Shown here piece after piece: positions 7,256 to 8,808 of a stretch of 8,808 nt of DNA (its first letter is position 1; each line of letters opens with the position of its first letter). The DNA is taken from assembly GCA_014879435.1 (NCBI GenBank), contig JACSSB010000328.1, positions 1 through 8,808 of the forward strand, given 5' to 3'. The DNA is from Phycisphaerales bacterium. Lineage in GTDB: Bacteria > Pseudomonadota > Gammaproteobacteria > Competibacterales > Competibacteraceae. The notes beneath the pieces are model-generated. The model worked only from the letters and a program-made list of their open reading frames with translations, was not told the DNA's origin and ran no database searches. A program made the position numbers and the translations under genes.

Positions 7256-8422
7256 ATGCGTACCTTTGCTTGTCAAGCTTGCGGTCAGTCCGTCTATTTT
7301 GAAAACGTCGTTTGTACCCAATGCGGTGCCGTTCTGGGATTCCTCCCGGATGAGTTACGCCTAGTAGCACTGACGGAGCAATCCGATGGGACTTGGATGC
7401 CGATTGCTCCTGTAAAGAAGCTACATCTAGAGAAACCACCGCGTCCGGGTTTCTTCGCTCGTTTCTTCGGTCGCCGCTCCAAGATCCCCGTTCCTCAGCA
7501 GCCCCTCAGCACCCGACGTTATCGCAAATGCGCTAACTATACGGAATACAATGTTTGCAATTGGATGGTCCCCGCTGAACTGGATGAAACCCTGTGTGGC
7601 GCCTGTCGCCCAAACCGCACGATCCCCAATCTGAACCGTCCAGACAATCTACAAAAGTGGTATCGCATTGAGCGTGGTAAGCGACGCCTTGCCTACGGCT
7701 TGGTACGTTTGGGGCTGCCTATCCTCACGCGAGATGATGATCCAGAGCATGGCATCGCCTTCGATTTTCTCTCCAGCGAGGATGCTCCGCCCGATCAGCC
7801 CGTTCTCACCGGGCATGCCAGCGGCGTCATCACCCTCAATATCGATGAGGCCGACCCTGCCAAACGAGAACGGATGCGTCTGGATATGGATGAAACCTAC
7901 CGTACCTTAGTGGGTCACTTTCGCCACGAGATCGGTCACTACTATTGGGATGTCTTGATTCGTGATGGTGGCCGGCTGGATAGTTTCCGGGCCTTATTCG
8001 GTGACGAGCAGCAGGATTATGGACAAGCGCTCGACGCGCATTACCGCAACGGTCCACCTCCGGACTGGCAAGATCGCTTCGTTACCACCTACGCCAGTAC
8101 TCACCCTTGGGAAGATTGGGCTGAGACCTGGGCGCATTATATGCATATCACCGATACGCTGGAGACCTCCGCGCATTTCGGCATGGAGGTGGAGCGCCAG
8201 ATGCCGGACGGCAGTGTGCAGCGTTCCAATCCAGAGTTCGACCCTTATAACATTGCGGATTTTCAGCTCATTCTGGAACACTGGTTACCGCTTGCCTTCG
8301 CGATCAATAGCCTGAATCGCAGCATGGGGCAGCAGGATCTTTATCCCTTCGTTTTGCCTCCGCCTGCTATCGAGAAGATGGCCTATGTGCACCGAGTGAT
8401 TAGAGACGCGGTCGGTCGCTGA
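7256..8422 (+). CDS. Zinc-ribbon putative zinc metallopeptidase (COG4307-like)
   Basis: A cytoplasmic protein of 388 residues with two zinc sites and a zincin-like core. An N-terminal ribbon has Cys6/Cys9 and Cys20/Cys23. A second set, Cys92, Cys101, Cys114 and Cys117, lies in YRKCANYTEYNVCNWMVP and TLCGACRPNRTIPN, the usual opening of this family. The core has GHFRHEIGHYYWDVL with the HExxH motif at His224-Glu225-xx-His228, and then HPWEDWAETWAHYMHI (283-298), where Glu290 is the probable third zinc ligand. This matches my memory of the uncharacterised putative zinc-binding metallopeptidase family (COG4307, Pfam Peptidase_Mx). Protease activity has not been shown for it as far as I know. The ATG at 7256 gives the family N-terminus MRTFACQACG; a start at 7181 would add 25 unrelated residues. 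A basic, proline-rich linker (about 53-88) separates the two ribbons. There is no signal peptide. Confidence 0.9.
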   Translation: MRTFACQACGQSVYFENVVCTQCGAVLGFLPDELRLVALTEQSDGTWMPIAPVKKLHLEKPPRPGFFARFFGRRSKIPVPQQPLSTRRYRKCANYTEYNVCNWMVPAELDETLCGACRPNRTIPNLNRPDNLQKWYRIERGKRRLAYGLVRLGLPILTRDDDPEHGIAFDFLSSEDAPPDQPVLTGHASGVITLNIDEADPAKRERMRLDMDETYRTLVGHFRHEIGHYYWDVLIRDGGRLDSFRALFGDEQQDYGQALDAHYRNGPPPDWQDRFVTTYASTHPWEDWAETWAHYMHITDTLETSAHFGMEVERQMPDGSVQRSNPEFDPYNIADFQLILEHWLPLAFAINSLNRSMGQQDLYPFVLPPPAIEKMAYVHRVIRDAVGR

Positions 8423-8507
8423 GCCACGCTGACTACCCGAAACCCGTGGAGCATTCTTGCAGGAACGTTTCACAGGTGATCGCACCAAAATCGATATTCC
8501 TTTAGCT

Positions 8508-8555
8508 TCAAGGATAGCTGTAATGTTACTTATATTATACATTCCTTGATAGCTG
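8508..8555. repeat. Bulged inverted repeat overlapping a direct repeat
   Basis: The right arm ACATTCCTTGA (8539-8549) pairs with TCAAGG (8508-8513) plus AATGT (8522-8526), leaving an 8-base bulge on the left and a 12-base AT loop. The octamer GATAGCTG occurs at 8513-8520 and again at 8548-8555, 35 bases apart, roughly three and a third helical turns. It could be an operator or a transcript hairpin for the downstream PqaA-like gene. No T-run follows, so it is not a classic terminator. Confidence 0.4.
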
Positions 8556-8577
8556 AACATCTTGATGCTCGTATAAT
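8546..8577 (+). promoter_or_regulatory. Possible sigma70-type promoter for the PqaA-like gene
   Basis: A perfect TATAAT (8572-8577) lies 79 bases before the ATG at 8657. The best upstream partner is TTGATA (8546-8551), but the spacer of 20 bases is longer than the ideal 17, so this is a weak call. The -35 candidate overlaps the right arm of the inverted repeat, which would let a regulator bound there block or aid polymerase. Confidence 0.3.
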
Positions 8578-8656
8578 TAAGCGATTGTTAATTTTGAAAA
8601 TGATAAGCAGAGTCCTGCTTTCTTGTTTCAGTTGGCATAAAGAGGAATCAAACGAT

Positions 8657-8808
8657 ATGCGCAATGAATCTAATCGATTTTTACGATATACCCTATCGTT
8701 GATCCTGCTGGGATTTGTCCTGAATCGTGGCGGCTGGGCAGCGGAAACGGCTTTGGATCGCTATGTGGCCAAAGCCGATCCAAACTACAGTTACAACCTC
8801 TATCACAC
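8657..8808 (+). CDS. pqaA: PhoPQ-activated pathogenicity-related protein (PqaA-like), N-terminal fragment
   Basis: Fifty codons are visible before the right edge. A Sec signal peptide is clear: basic n-region MRNESNRFLR, hydrophobic core YTLSLILLGFVL, and a cleavage region NRGGWAAE, probably cut after one of the alanines. The mature start LDRYVAKADPNYSYNL matches the conserved opening of the PhoPQ_related family (PqaA of Salmonella, an alpha/beta-hydrolase-like protein). That family is controlled by PhoP-PhoQ in Salmonella; the same control here is not shown. The catalytic part lies outside the window, so the call rests on about 16 residues. GAGGA lies 10 bases before the ATG. An in-frame ATG at 8600 would bury the signal peptide behind 19 residues and is less likely. 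Confidence 0.75.
   Translation, partial: MRNESNRFLRYTLSLILLGFVLNRGGWAAETALDRYVAKADPNYSYNLYH

Larger units (their letters stand above)
8423..8656. other. Intergenic region, AT-rich in its second half
   Basis: 234 bases between the metallopeptidase stop and the PqaA-like start. The first part (to about 8500) shows only a weak CCACG/CGTGG inverted pair with an 18-base loop and no T-run, so no convincing terminator. The second part turns AT-rich and holds the hairpin/direct-repeat element and a possible promoter listed separately. No tRNA or small gene is visible. Confidence 0.6.

Noticed and set aside
8600..8656. In-frame upstream ATG for the PqaA-like gene
   Set aside because: It would place 19 residues before a well-formed signal peptide, and the GAGGA site fits the ATG at 8657.

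Overview
The window looks like chromosomal DNA of a proteobacterium, most likely a gammaproteobacterium. Base composition is moderate, a little over half GC by eye. Genes are tightly packed on both strands, often with Shine-Dalgarno sites of the GAGGA/GGAGG type. The protein families (CorA, MurI, ScpB, Maa, PqaA-like) are typical of that group. No rRNA, tRNA, CRISPR array, insertion sequence or phage gene was seen.

Layout. Bases 1-926 (minus) hold most of a PLP-dependent hydroxyamino-acid dehydratase of the serine racemase/SRY1 type; its C-terminus runs off the left edge. Bases 1027-1518 (minus) hold a small TPR-like protein with a GTG start. Bases 1519-1870 are a 352-base stretch with no convincing gene, possibly carrying a decayed one. 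Then come two plus-strand genes: a CorA-type metal transporter (1871-2836) and an ScpB-type methylmalonyl-CoA decarboxylase (2937-3716). Two minus-strand genes follow, probably transcribed together from the right: murI (4945-5832), then a membrane-anchored double zinc-ribbon protein (3595-4896) whose reading frame runs 122 bases into the 3' end of scpB. From 5963 everything reads plus: a Maa/LacA-type sugar O-acetyltransferase, a GNAT N-acetyltransferase, a zinc-ribbon plus HExxH putative metallopeptidase, and after an AT-rich gap the secreted N-terminus of a PhoPQ-activated (PqaA-like) protein cut by the right edge.

How the genes fit together. This is mostly a mosaic of housekeeping and small-molecule genes, not one pathway. 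murI supplies D-glutamate for peptidoglycan, and its downstream partner is an uncharacterised membrane zinc-ribbon protein. ScpB has no partner of the Sbm/ScpC propionate pathway here. The acetyltransferase pair could share a transcript. I found no strong evidence for a new multi-gene system. The best leads are the convergent overlap scpB/zinc-ribbon gene, the uncharacterised murI-linked zinc-ribbon protein, the odd interval 1519-1870 and the hairpin/direct-repeat element upstream of the PqaA-like gene.
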